From contig NZ_JALJWR010000001.1 in assembly GCF_024169315.1 (NCBI RefSeq), positions 1 through 64,000 of the forward strand: 64,000 nt of DNA. The letters are read 5' to 3'. This stretch comes from Pseudomonas migulae. GTDB lineage: Bacteria; Pseudomonadota; Gammaproteobacteria; Pseudomonadales; Pseudomonadaceae. Numbering within the stretch: position 1 is the stretch's first letter; the number at the start of each line of letters is the position of its first letter. This document shows positions 50,240-59,263 of the stretch, in pieces. Below the pieces are notes generated by a model. It saw only the letters and a list, made by a program, of their open reading frames with translations, was not told where the DNA came from and did not search any database. The translations under genes and the position numbers were made by a program.

Positions 50240-50250
50240 TCGCCGGGAGG

Positions 50251-52038
50251 GTGTCGAGCACAACGTTCGTGCGCGACACAATCCCCTGTGGGAGCGTGGC
50301 TTGCCCGCGATGAGGCCACCACTTTCAACATCATTGTTGCCTGCCCGGCCGCTATCGCAGGCAAGCCAGCTCCCACAGTTGAACGGTGTCGAGCGCAACG
50401 TTTGTGCACGACACAATCCCCTGTGGGAGCGTGGCTTGCCCGCGATGAGGCCATCACTTTCAACATTATTGTTGCCTGCCCGGCTGCTATCGCAGGCAAG
50501 CCAGCTCCCACAGTTGAACGGTGTCGAGCGCAACGTTTGTGCACGACACCATCCCCTGTGGGAGCGTGGCTTGCCCGCGATGAGGCCACCACTTTCAACA
50601 TCATTGTTGCCTGCCCGGCCGCTATCGCAGGCAAGCCAGCTCCCACAGTTGAACGGTGTCGAGCGCAACGTTCGTGCACGACACCATCCCTTGTGGGAGC
50701 GTGGCTTGCCCGCGATGAGGCCATCACTTTCAACATCATTGTTGCCTGCCCGGCTGCTATCGCAGGCAAGCCAGCTAGCTCCCACAGTTGAACGGTGTCG
50801 AGCGCAACGTTCGTGCACGACACCATCCCCTGTGGGAGCGTGGCTTGCCCGCGATGAGGCCAGCACTTTCAACATCATTGTTGCCTGCCCGGCCGCTATC
50901 GCAGGCAAGCCAGCTCCCACAGTTGAACGGTGTCGAGCGCAACGTTTGTGCACGACACAATGCCCTGTGGGAGCGTGGCTTGCCCGCGATGAGGCCATCA
51001 CTTTCAACATCATTGTTGCCTGCCCGGCTGCTATCGCTGGCAAGCCCGCTCCCACAGTTGAACGGTGTCGAGCGCAACGTTCGTGCACGACACCATCCCT
51101 TGTGGGAGCGTGGCTTGCCCGCGATGAGGTCATCACTTTCAACATTATTGTTGCCTGCCCGGCCGCTATCGCAGGCAAGCCAGCTCCCACAGTTGAACGG
51201 TGTCGAGCGCAACATTTGTGCACGACACAATCCCCTGTGGGAGCGTGGCTTGCCCGCGATGAGGCCATCACTTTCAACATTATTGTTGCCTGCCCGGCCG
51301 CTATCGCAGGCAAGCCAGCTCCCACAGTTGAACGGTGTCGAACGCAACGTTTGTGCACGACACAATCCCCTGTGGGAGCGTGGCTTGCCCGCGATGAGGC
51401 CATCACTTTCAACATCATTGTTGCCTGCCCGGCCGCTATCGCAGGCAAGCCAGCTCCCACAGTTGAACGGTGTCGAGCGCAACGTTTGTGCACGACACAA
51501 TCCCCTGTGGGAGCGTGGCTTGCCCGCGATGAGGCCATCACTTTCAACATTATTGTTGCCTGCCCGGCCGCTATCGCAGGCAAGCCAGCTCCCACAGTTG
51601 AACGGTGTCGAGCGTAACGTTTGTGCACGACACAATCCCCTGTGGGAGCGCGGCTTGCCCGCGATGAGGCCACCACTTTCAACATTATTGTTGCCTGCCC
51701 GGCCGCTATCGCAGGCAAGCCAGCTCCCACAGTTGAACAGTGTCGAGCGCAACGTTTGTGCACGACACAATCCCCTGTGGGAGCGTGGCTTGCCCGCGAT
51801 GAGGCCATCACTTTCAACATCATTGTTGCCTGCCCGGCCGCTATCGCAGGCAAGCCAGCTCCCACAGTTGAACGGTGTCGAGCACGACGTTTGTGCACGA
51901 CACCATCCCCTGTGGGAGCGTGGCTTGCCCGCGATGAGGCCATCACTTTCAACATTATTGTTGCCTGCCCGGCCGCTATCGCAGGCAAGCCAGCTCCCAC
52001 AGTTGAACAGTGTCGAGCACAAAGGCTGCGTCCGACAC
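50251..52038. repeat. Tandem array of 13 x 135 bp REPIN units
   Basis: The motif gtgtcgag starts units at 50251, 50386, 50521, 50656, 50795, 50930, 51065, 51200, 51335, 51470, 51605, 51740 and 51875, with a final partial unit at 52010-52038. All spacings are 135 bp except one of 139, where agct is duplicated near 50775. Each unit contains a small gtgtcg...cgacac hairpin and a REPIN with unequal arms (gagcgtggcttgcccgcgat against atcgcaggcaagccagctcc). Units differ at a few positions such as cacaatcccc/caccatcccc and ggccacc/ggccatc. The array fills the gap between the DUF2790 and ppnN genes. Long open frames crossing it on both strands result from the 3-divisible period. Confidence 0.95.
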
Positions 52039-52058
52039 CGTTCGAAGGTGGAATCTCC

Positions 52059-53432
52059 TTATGCAACCACGCGGTAACACGGCACATACGCCGCGCCACC
52101 CGGCAATTTCATCCGGTGCTGGGCAACGAAGGCCTTGAGCAGTTGATCCAGCGGCTGCATCACCGCCGCGTCGCCACGGATCTGATACGGCCCGTGCTCT
52201 TCGATCAGACGAATGCCCTTGTCCTTGACGTTGCCGGCGACGATGCCGGAGAACGCGCGACGCAGGTTGGCGGCCAGTTCGTGAGCGGGCAGGCTGCGGC
52301 TCAGTTTCAGGTTGGCCATGTTTTCGTGGGTCGGATCGAACGGGCGCTGGAAGCCTTCGTCGATCTTCAGCAACCAGTTGAAATGGAACGCGTCGTTACG
52401 CTCGCGGCGGAACTGTTTCACCGCTTTCAGGCCCGCAGTCATCTGCCGCGCAACTTCAGCCGGATCGTCGATGATGATCTCGTAATGTTGCTTCGCCGCG
52501 TCACCCAGGGTGGCGCCGACGAACGCGTCCAGTTGCTCCAGATATGGCGCGGCGTGCTTCGGCCCGGTGAGGATGACGGGGAAGGGCAGGCCCTTGTTGT
52601 CCGGGTGCATCAGGATGCCGAGCAGGTACAGGAACTCTTCAGCCGTGCCCGCGCCGCCCGGGAAAATGATGATGCCGTGACCCACGCGCACGAACGCTTC
52701 CAGGCGTTTTTCGATGTCCGGCAGGATCACCAGCTCATTGACGATCGGGTTCGGCGCTTCGGCGGCGATGATGCCGGGTTCGGTCAGGCCGAGGTAACGA
52801 CCGCCGTGGATGCGCTGCTTGGCGTGGGCGATGGTCGCGCCTTTCATCGGGCCTTTCATCACGCCGGGGCCGCAACCGGTGCAGATGTCGAGGCTGCGCA
52901 GGCCCAGTTCGTGGCCGACTTTCTTGGTGTATTTGTATTCTTCGGTGTTGATCGAATGGCCACCCCAGCACACCACGATCTTCGGCTCGACGCCGGGGCG
53001 CAGGGTGCGGGCGTTGCGCAGCAGGTGGAACACGTAGTCGCTGATGCCCTGGGAAGTGCTCAGGTCGATGCGCTGGGCGTCGAGTTCGTTTTCGGTGTAG
53101 ACGATGTCGCGCAAGGCGCTGAAGAGCATTTCCCGGGTGCTGGCGATCATTTCGCCATCAACGAAGGCGTCGGCCGGGGCGTTCAGCAGTTCCAGGCGTA
53201 CGCCGCGGTCCTGCTGGTGGATGCGGATTTCGAAGTCCTTGTAGGCTTCGAGGATGGTTTTTGCGTTATCGACATGGGCGCCGGTATTGAGGATGGCCAG
53301 GGCGCACTGGCGGAAGAGGGTGTAGGTGCTGCCGGATCCGGCTTCGCTCAGTTGCTGTACTTCACGTTGAGAGAGGGTTTCCAGGCTGCCTTTCGGGCTG
53401 ACCGAGGCGTTGATTACTTGTCGTTGGGACAT
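52059..53432 (-). CDS. ppnN: Nucleotide 5'-monophosphate nucleosidase (LOG family)
   Basis: This 457-residue cytosolic enzyme matches PpnN/YgdH, which cleaves purine and pyrimidine monophosphates to base and ribose 5-phosphate and is modulated by (p)ppGpp in E. coli. The central LOG domain has CTGCGPGVMKGPMKGA near residues 193-208, and the catalytic/phosphate motif is FPGGAGTAEE near 266-275. The N-terminal (~residues 1-140) and C-terminal extensions are the length expected for the long PpnN form. It is a single gene. The 135 bp array abuts its 3' end, 20 bp past the stop. Confidence 0.93.
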   Translation of the reverse strand: MSQRQVINASVSPKGSLETLSQREVQQLSEAGSGSTYTLFRQCALAILNTGAHVDNAKTILEAYKDFEIRIHQQDRGVRLELLNAPADAFVDGEMIASTREMLFSALRDIVYTENELDAQRIDLSTSQGISDYVFHLLRNARTLRPGVEPKIVVCWGGHSINTEEYKYTKKVGHELGLRSLDICTGCGPGVMKGPMKGATIAHAKQRIHGGRYLGLTEPGIIAAEAPNPIVNELVILPDIEKRLEAFVRVGHGIIIFPGGAGTAEEFLYLLGILMHPDNKGLPFPVILTGPKHAAPYLEQLDAFVGATLGDAAKQHYEIIIDDPAEVARQMTAGLKAVKQFRRERNDAFHFNWLLKIDEGFQRPFDPTHENMANLKLSRSLPAHELAANLRRAFSGIVAGNVKDKGIRLIEEHGPYQIRGDAAVMQPLDQLLKAFVAQHRMKLPGGAAYVPCYRVVA

Positions 53433-53644
53433 TCAATGATCCTTAAAACGATGTCACCCGCCGAGGACGCATGACATCCGAATAGTATGTATCCACAAAA
53501 GAAGATGGCACGAACTGCGCGCTATCGCCATGTTCCCCTTTGACGATGAAAAGATGAAAAGGAGCCCCAGCATAGCTAAATCCCCCGCAGAGGCGATAAT
53601 GCACCGCAGTCTTTTTGCCCATGCCCCCGAGGAAACCCGTCGCG

Positions 53645-54172
53645 ATGTTCGAAATCCAGCCGCAGAACCCCGAGCTTTATCGAAGCCAGACGCGCCGCAG
53701 CACGATCATCATCGCCCTGGTTTTCCTGGCGCTGGCGATGGTGTTGTCGACCGCGGCGGTGGCGATGTTCGGCGAACCGGGGGGCGACAATCTACGCTTC
53801 AACGTGGGCGGCGTGTTTGTCGCGGTGCTGCTGATGGTGGCGCTGATGCGCGGCACGTTCTGGCATCAGGCGTGGATGGCGCCCGCCGTGTACGGCTGGC
53901 AGCTCAAGCGCAGCCTGATGAGTGTCACCAACGTCATGCATCAGGTGACCGCTGCGGTTGCGAAGGATGATCCCGGCGCCATGAAGCTGCTGCGCTTCTA
54001 TCATCTGGGCTTGAGCCAGATGCACGAGCTGGACGGCAACTCCAGCGATCACAGCCAACTGATTCGCGAGATGGACGTGCACAAGGCCCGGATGGAAGCG
54101 CTGGGCATCGAGACCGAGCAGACGCAATTGAACCCGGCGTGGCTTGAGGCAGTGAAGCAGACGCCAGCGTAA
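53645..54172 (+). CDS. DUF3087-type membrane protein
   Basis: This 175-residue protein has two membrane helices (about residues 20-43 and 55-73: IIIALVFLALAMVLSTAAV, VGGVFVAVLLMVALMRG) and a helical cytoplasmic C-terminal half (GWQLKRSLMSVTNVMHQVT, MKLLRFYHLGLSQMHELD). The ATG at 53645 starts the family N-terminus FEIQPQNPELYR, with GAGGA at about 53629-53633. It is divergent from ppnN and is followed by the cyclase gene 49 bp downstream. No function is established for the family. Confidence 0.85.
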   Translation: MFEIQPQNPELYRSQTRRSTIIIALVFLALAMVLSTAAVAMFGEPGGDNLRFNVGGVFVAVLLMVALMRGTFWHQAWMAPAVYGWQLKRSLMSVTNVMHQVTAAVAKDDPGAMKLLRFYHLGLSQMHELDGNSSDHSQLIREMDVHKARMEALGIETEQTQLNPAWLEAVKQTPA

Positions 54173-54221
54173 CCGGTGCGAAGCCGGGGCATCGTCATAA
54201 TAAAAAGATTCAGGGAGAGTC

Positions 54222-55799
54222 ATGGGACATCCGTCCGTCAAAGACCGAATCGAACAAAGCCGCCACGGCGTGCTTTTGGTCTCCGAGCAGGTCGGAGCAA
54301 CGCTCAAGGTCCGTTCAGCGGTGGTTTTGCTCGTCGCAGTGTGCCTGTCCATGATCGCCATCGTGATCTGGGAAGCCTGGAATTCGCGCCAGTACCATCT
54401 GCATGACAAGGAAGTGGCGATGTCCAACCTTGCGCAGACCCTGGCCTCGCAAGCGCAGGCGACGATCAAGCAAGCCGACACGCTGCTGTTTACGCTGGTG
54501 GAGCGTCTGGAAAACGAGGGCTTCGACCCGGCCCGGTTGCCTCACCTCGAACGCTTGCTCAGTGCCCAGCGCAGTGAGCTGAGCCAGTTGCACGGCATGT
54601 TTGTCTATGACGAGAAGGGGCGCTGGATTGCCAATTCCAACGGCGCTGTCCTGCCGGAGGCCAACAACGGCGACCGTGAGTATTTCATCTACCATCGCGA
54701 TCATCCCGACCGTGGGCCGCACATCGGTCCGGCGATCAAAAGCCGTTCCAGCGGCGAATGGATCATGACCGTGTCACGCAGGATCAATCACGCCGACGGC
54801 CGTTTTGCCGGTGTGGCGCTGGCTACGATCTACATCAGCCATTTTCTGTCCCTGTACGACAGCATCGACATGGGCCGCAACGGCGTGATCAACCTGATCG
54901 CCGACAACGCCACCATTGTCGTTCGCCGGCCATTCAAAGAAGCGGAAATCGGTACCAGCCTCGCCAACGGCCCGTTGTTCAAGCAATTGTTGCCCACGGG
55001 CAGCTCAGGGACGGCAACGGTCAAGTCAGTTATCGATGGCGTTGAACGGGTCGTGGGGTTTCGCCGGGTCGAGGGGTATCCGCTTATCGTTTTCGCCGCG
55101 GTCGACAAAGAGGAAGTCCTGACCGGCTGGCGTGAGGAGTCCTTGCTCAGTGCCGGCATCGTCGCGCTGTTGCTGGGTTTTCTCGGTGTGCTGGGTTATC
55201 GCCTGATCAATCTGATGAAGCAGCAGAACCGCATCCAGAGCCAGTTGCTGGATGCCCAGGAGAAACTGATCGAGGTCAATCGCAGCCTGGAACTGCTGGC
55301 CCTGGAGGACGCGTTGACGGGGCTGTCCAACCGGCGTCAGTTCGATTTGTTCATCCATTCGGAAATCGGCCGCTCCAGACGCAGCCTGACCGGCCTGGCA
55401 CTGCTGATGATTGATGTCGATCACTTCAAGCTGTTCAACGACCACTACGGTCACTTGGCCGGTGATGAGTGCTTGCGCAAAATCAGCGCGATCATCACCG
55501 AAAACATCCAGCGTCCCGGGGATCTGGCGGCTCGCTACGGCGGCGAAGAGTTTGCAGTGGTGCTGCCCGGGACCGACTATGTCGGGGCGTTTCTGGTGGC
55601 GGAAAAAATCCGCCGCGCGGTGCTGCTGGCCGGTATTCGCCACAGTGAAGGCGCGGAAGGCGTGGTGACGGTCAGCCTGGGTGTCGCCGCCTACGATCCG
55701 GCCTCACAAGCCCAGGCTGACGAACTGATTGGCGCAGCGGACAAGGCGCTCTATGTCGCCAAGGCCAGTGGCAGGAACATGAGCGTCATTGCCAACTGA
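54222..55799 (+). CDS. Membrane-bound diguanylate cyclase with periplasmic sensor domain
   Basis: This 525-residue protein has TM1 at about residues 30-52, a periplasmic dCache/PDC-type domain of about 235 residues (YDEKGRWIANSNG, GDREYFIYHRDHPDRG, GEWIMTVSRRINHADG), and TM2 at about 307-329. After a short coiled coil comes a GGDEF domain (DALTGLSNRRQFD near residue 363) with the intact active site GGEEF in ARYGGEEFAVVLPG. An RPGD inhibitory I-site lies five residues before it. It should synthesise cyclic di-GMP with product feedback. No phosphodiesterase EAL domain is present. GGGAG precedes the ATG. Confidence 0.94.
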   Translation: MGHPSVKDRIEQSRHGVLLVSEQVGATLKVRSAVVLLVAVCLSMIAIVIWEAWNSRQYHLHDKEVAMSNLAQTLASQAQATIKQADTLLFTLVERLENEGFDPARLPHLERLLSAQRSELSQLHGMFVYDEKGRWIANSNGAVLPEANNGDREYFIYHRDHPDRGPHIGPAIKSRSSGEWIMTVSRRINHADGRFAGVALATIYISHFLSLYDSIDMGRNGVINLIADNATIVVRRPFKEAEIGTSLANGPLFKQLLPTGSSGTATVKSVIDGVERVVGFRRVEGYPLIVFAAVDKEEVLTGWREESLLSAGIVALLLGFLGVLGYRLINLMKQQNRIQSQLLDAQEKLIEVNRSLELLALEDALTGLSNRRQFDLFIHSEIGRSRRSLTGLALLMIDVDHFKLFNDHYGHLAGDECLRKISAIITENIQRPGDLAARYGGEEFAVVLPGTDYVGAFLVAEKIRRAVLLAGIRHSEGAEGVVTVSLGVAAYDPASQAQADELIGAADKALYVAKASGRNMSVIAN

Positions 55800-55809
55800 G
55801 TGCGCGGGT

Positions 55810-56727
55810 TCAGACGAACCGGTCGCTGCCCTGGACCAGTCGGGTCGCCAGGTACGATTGCTTGAGTTTTTCCAGCCACCAGCCCAGGGCGCGGCCGTCA
55901 TGATCGCCGCGCCAGCCGGCGTACAGAATGTTCGGTTCCCGGGGATCGGCCATCTGCTTCTCGACCAGCGTGCCGTTCTTCAGTAATGAGCCAACCCGAT
56001 GCCTGGGCAGCCAGCCCACGCCCAGGCCGTCGCACTGGGCGAGGATTTTCGCGCGCATGGTCGGCACGGCGAGGACCGGTTGCCCACCGGAAACACCATA
56101 GGTGCTGCCTTCGGTGGCTCTGGACGAGTCCGCGACGACGATCGCCCGGTGCTGCGTCACCGTTGCCCGGGAAATCGGTTCTTTAGCCTTGGCCAGCGGA
56201 TGCCTGGGCGAGACGGCAAACACCCATTCCATTTCCCCCAGTTGCATCCAGCGCAACGACGCAATGGCCGGCGGTTCGTTGGTGGCGCCGATGATCAGGT
56301 CCGCACGGCCCTCGCGCAGGGCTTCCCACACACCTTTCAACACTTCCTGGGTGATGCGCAGCGGAACGCCGGATTGCAGCGCGTCGAATTCGTGAATCAC
56401 CGGGATCAAGGCCTCGAACTCGAGCAGTTCGTCGGTGACGATCCACAGCCGGCTCTCCCAGCCGTTGGCCACTTGCTGCACCCGTTGGGTCAGGCGCGAG
56501 ACGTCCTGCATCAGCCGCGCCGCTTCGTTCACCAGCAGCTCCCCGGCGGGGGTGAGCTGCAGGCGGTAGCGGCGCCGATCGAACAGTAGCGCGTCGAAGC
56601 GCTCTTCCAGTTGCCGCGCCGCATAGGACACCGTCGACGGCGCCTTGCCCAGATGCACCGCCGCTCGCGACAGGCTGCCGGTTTCCCGAATGGCTTGCAG
56701 CAAGGCCAGGTCTTCGATGGACAACAT
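55810..56727 (-). CDS. LysR-family transcriptional regulator
   Basis: This 305-residue regulator has an N-terminal helix-turn-helix (GSLSRAAVHLGKAPSTVSYA, about residues 17-36) and a substrate-binding domain (LWIVTDELLEFEALIPVI, RADLIIGATNEPPA). It resembles the YhaJ/AllS-like branch by length and N-terminus (MLSIEDLALLQAI). It converges on the cyclase gene with a 10 bp gap. Its start is followed upstream by the DUF2784 gene on the same strand, 52 bp away, so no divergent target adjoins it. The effector is unknown. Confidence 0.9.
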   Translation of the reverse strand: MLSIEDLALLQAIRETGSLSRAAVHLGKAPSTVSYAARQLEERFDALLFDRRRYRLQLTPAGELLVNEAARLMQDVSRLTQRVQQVANGWESRLWIVTDELLEFEALIPVIHEFDALQSGVPLRITQEVLKGVWEALREGRADLIIGATNEPPAIASLRWMQLGEMEWVFAVSPRHPLAKAKEPISRATVTQHRAIVVADSSRATEGSTYGVSGGQPVLAVPTMRAKILAQCDGLGVGWLPRHRVGSLLKNGTLVEKQMADPREPNILYAGWRGDHDGRALGWWLEKLKQSYLATRLVQGSDRFV

Positions 56728-56779
56728 CTTGTGATTCCTCGAACGAACGGGATGGAAATGTCCGGAACGCCACTCGCTC

Positions 56780-57181
56780 CTACAGGTGTCGTGGTGAATT
56801 TGAGGTTGTACCCGATCGGCGTGACTTGCGCAGCCTGAACAACCGAAGATAGACCAGCACGTTGAGCGCCAGCACCACGCTGCCGAGGCCCAGTTGAATA
56901 GCGGGTGTCAGGCTCGCCGGGTAAATGACTGGCCACACGTAATGTTCAATGAAGCCTCCGCCATAGCCGGTTTGCCCGGCGGCATGGCGCAAGAGATTTT
57001 CCCAGTCTGTCAGCGGGCAGAACAAATGGAAAAACTCCACGCACACGCCCCACGCGGCGGCCGGCAGGTGCAACCAGATCAGGTGATGCCATTTGAGCAC
57101 CAGCAGCCCGCCGAACAGCACGAACAGAATGAACAACAGGTGAAACAGCACCAGCCCGTCGGCGGCGATTCGGTAAAGCAT
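56780..57181 (-). CDS. DUF2784-type membrane protein
   Basis: This 133-residue protein has three or four membrane helices (LVLFHLLFILFVLFGGLLVL at about residues 9-28, IWLHLPAAAWGVCVEFF near 34-50, and one near 95-115). It carries the family motif CPLTDWENLLRHAAGQTGYGGGF near residues 55-77. The start has GGGAG six bases upstream. It is upstream of, and probably co-transcribed with, the LysR gene, and divergent from azlC. No biochemical role is known. Confidence 0.85.
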   Translation of the reverse strand: MLYRIAADGLVLFHLLFILFVLFGGLLVLKWHHLIWLHLPAAAWGVCVEFFHLFCPLTDWENLLRHAAGQTGYGGGFIEHYVWPVIYPASLTPAIQLGLGSVVLALNVLVYLRLFRLRKSRRSGTTSNSPRHL

Positions 57182-57352
57182 GTCGACTCCCTGACACGTT
57201 ATGCGATCGCTCCATGGTACTCGGGCGGAGCGTTGATCACGAAATCAGTGAACTCTGGCCTTTTGGACGTTCACGGCAGTGCGCAAGATTGTTCAAGCCA
57301 TCGGCGGCAACTGCTGGCACAGTCTGACGTCTTTCTCCGGTTGTAGAGCGTT

Positions 57353-58051
57353 ATGTCCAATTCACTCATGCCCCGCAGCGCGTTTCTTCGCGGTGCCGCG
57401 GCGATCATGCCGCTGTCCCTGGCGACCGCGCCGTGGGGATTGCTGGCCGGTTCCATGGCCATCGAAGCCAACCTCACGCCGCTGCAAGGCCAGGGGTTGT
57501 CGAGCATCGTGTTTGCCGGTGCGGCGCAACTGGTGGCCATCGGCATGCTCAAGGGCGGTGCCGGGATCTTTTCGATCCTGCTGACCACGTTGCTGCTGAC
57601 CTCCCAGCATTTGCTCTACGGGATGAGCATGCGCTCGGTGATTTCGCCGCTGCCGGGTCGCTGGCGTGCCGGGTTGGGCTTTTTGCTCACCGACGAGTTG
57701 TTTGCCCTGACCAGCCAGCATGACAAACAGCAGTTCAATCGCTGGTATGCCCTGGGCGTGGGCTTGACGTTTTACATTGCCTGGAACCTGTTTACCCTCG
57801 CCGGTATTGTGCTCGGCAGCAGTATTCCGGGGCTGGAACATCTGGGTCTGGATTTCTCCATCGCCGCGACCTTCATTGCCCTGATCACCCCGGTGGTGCG
57901 CAACGTACCGACGGTGGTCTGCGTGGCGGTGTCGCTGTTCTGTTCGGTGTTGTTCAGCTATTGGCAATGGGGCTCGGCGCTGGTGCTGTCGGGGCTGGCG
58001 GGCATGACGGCGGGCTTTGTCTGCAACAAATTCTACGGTGGACGCACATGA
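57353..58051 (+). CDS. azlC: AzlC-family branched-chain amino acid exporter, large subunit
   Basis: This 232-residue membrane protein shows AzlC features: SAFLRGAAAIMPLSLATAPWGLLAG near the start, LSSIVFAGAAQLVAIGML near residues 50-67, and LLTSQHLLYGMSMR near 83-96. With the small AzlD partner it forms an exporter for branched-chain amino acids or their analogues (the YgaZH/AzlCD type). The ATG of azlD overlaps its stop. A ribosome site is weak (GTAGAG). The neighbouring LysR gene might regulate it, but it is not directly divergent. Confidence 0.92.
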   Translation: MSNSLMPRSAFLRGAAAIMPLSLATAPWGLLAGSMAIEANLTPLQGQGLSSIVFAGAAQLVAIGMLKGGAGIFSILLTTLLLTSQHLLYGMSMRSVISPLPGRWRAGLGFLLTDELFALTSQHDKQQFNRWYALGVGLTFYIAWNLFTLAGIVLGSSIPGLEHLGLDFSIAATFIALITPVVRNVPTVVCVAVSLFCSVLFSYWQWGSALVLSGLAGMTAGFVCNKFYGGRT

Positions 58052-58362
58052 TGGTCTGGGCAGTGATTATCGGAATGGGGATTCTGGTATTCCTCAACCG
58101 CTACGTGTTTCTCGAACCGCGCCTGCCGCTGCGCCTGAGCAGCAATGCCCGGCAATTTCTCGGTTTTGCGGTGCCGGGCATGCTCACCGCGATTTGCGGT
58201 CCGATTGTGTTCATGCCGGATAAACAGCTGAATTTGCAGTGGGACAACCCGTATCTGATCAGTTCGCTGGTGGCGGTGGGACTGGTGCTGTACACCCGCA
58301 ACACCTTGCTCAGCATGCTGTTGAGCATGGGGTTTTTCTTTTTGCTGCGTTGGTGGCTGTGA
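58048..58362 (+). CDS. azlD: AzlD-family exporter small subunit
   Basis: This 104-residue membrane protein has four helices and the AzlD pattern GILVFLNRYVFLEPRLPLRLS followed by FLGFAVPGMLTAICGPIVF. Its ATG at 58048 overlaps the azlC stop by four bases (ATGATG). It completes the AzlCD exporter. The gene ends with a hydrophobic tail FFFLLRWWL. A small acidic-protein gene follows 65 bp downstream. Confidence 0.9.
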   Translation: MMVWAVIIGMGILVFLNRYVFLEPRLPLRLSSNARQFLGFAVPGMLTAICGPIVFMPDKQLNLQWDNPYLISSLVAVGLVLYTRNTLLSMLLSMGFFFLLRWWL

Positions 58363-58427
58363 ACGGGGTGTTCGAAACTGATCTACGCTTAAAGTTGATG
58401 ACTGATCCCTTAGGAAGAGAGGTGAGC

Positions 58428-58589
58428 ATGGCAACTGAACAAAAGCGTCCGGATCCGGATGATGAAGACATGGATGAACCGACGGAAGAAGAGCTCGAGC
58501 GGCAGAGGCGTTCGTCGCCGACCTGGAAGCATCCTGATGATGGGAAAGAACTGTCGGATCGTGATATGGAGTTTCCGCTGAAGCCCTGA
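58428..58589 (+). CDS. Small acidic hydrophilic protein, unknown function
   Basis: This 53-residue protein starts MATEQKRPDPDDEDMDEPTE and is extremely rich in Asp, Glu, Pro and Lys, so it is probably disordered. Its ATG has AGAGGTG upstream. An in-frame ATG at 58398 would add ten residues. It ends SDRDMEFPLKP. No family is recognised. A composite palindromic element starts 7 bp after the stop. It may be a small stress-type protein, but this is speculation. Confidence 0.55.
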   Translation: MATEQKRPDPDDEDMDEPTEEELERQRRSSPTWKHPDDGKELSDRDMEFPLKP

Positions 58590-58596
58590 TTGGGGG

Positions 58597-59199
58597 CATA
58601 TCCGTTTTTGGGGTAATGGCGGCTTATGGTTCCGCCCTGACGGCGGGTTACTTGGAAGAGCGCCAAGTAACCAAGCGCCCAGCGCCCCTGACGTACGGTG
58701 GCTCGCTAATGCTCGCCATGCCCTCGCTCCGGTCCTGCTCCGTGGGCCCGCCGCCATCGGCCATCCATGGCCGGGGGCGGCTAACCCGGCATCCTTGCCG
58801 GGTTGCCCACTGCGCAGAACCTGCGCTCGGCCTTCCGACGGGGCAGATCAAAATCAAAAGCCAGATCAAAAGCCAAAGCCAAAGCGAGGCGGCCTGATAG
58901 CCGGCCTGAAGTCCTTCAGATCATCGGCGGTGAACACCAATGTCATGCCCCCAACAATCCCTGTGGGAGCTGGCTTGCCAGCGATGAACGTCCAGGCACC
59001 GCGTTCCTTCAGACAGCACACGTCATCGTTAACGACCATCGCTGGCAAGCCAGCTCCCACAGGGGAACGCGAACGCTTCAAATGACAGGCCGGCCGGTAG
59101 GCCGCCTCGGTTGCATTGGCGGTGGTCGCCCCTCGAGAGGCCGAATGGAGGTTCTGCGCAGTGGGCAACCCGGCATGGATGCGGGGTTAGCCGCCCCCA
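58597..59199. mobile_element. Composite palindromic (MITE-like) element, copy 3, right end incomplete
   Basis: The left end catatccgtttttggggtaa and the following gcgccaagtaaccaagcgcc, ggccatccatggccgggggc and gccttccgacggggcagatc match copies 1 and 2 in the same order. A REPIN of the copy 1 type, reversed, lies at 58961-59063. The right side has ggccggtaggccgcctcggt and gttctgcgcagtgggcaacc, inverted relative to the left arm, but stops in the ggttagccgccccc segment without reaching the terminal gatatg. This copy is therefore truncated. Confidence 0.72.
58961..59063. repeat. REPIN inside composite element copy 3
   Basis: The arms cctgtgggagctggcttgcc and ggcaagccagctcccacagg are inverted across about 60 bp. 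The interior (cgttccttcagacagcacac, then gtcatcgttaacgacc) is the reverse complement of the interior of the REPIN at 19388-19489. Confidence 0.88.
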
Positions 59200-59221
59200 A
59201 CCTCAACCAATCTACACCTAC

Positions 59222-59249
59222 AAAAAAGCCCCGAATCAACCGGGGCTTT
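59222..59249 (-). terminator. Rho-independent terminator of the orphan small genes
   Basis: On the minus strand the stem aaagccccg/cggggcttt (plus-strand 59225-59233 and 59241-59249) with a seven-base loop is followed by T residues. It lies 15 bp past the stop of the small gene at 59264, which supports that gene being expressed. Confidence 0.88.
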
Positions 59250-59263
59250 GCTGTACAGGCCAA

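Noticed and set aside
50251..52038. CRISPR array
   Set aside because: Units are 135 bp with no variable spacers; the whole unit repeats and contains palindromic REPs. No cas genes are nearby.
50111..52099. Very long minus-strand open frame (about 660 codons) and similar plus-strand frames across the 135 bp array
   Set aside because: They are entirely made of the 135 bp repeat, have no ribosome site or signal peptide, and exist because the unit length is divisible by three and free of stops in some frames.
52140..53474. Plus-strand open frame covering the complement of ppnN
   Set aside because: Antisense shadow; the minus-strand frame encodes the recognisable PpnN protein.
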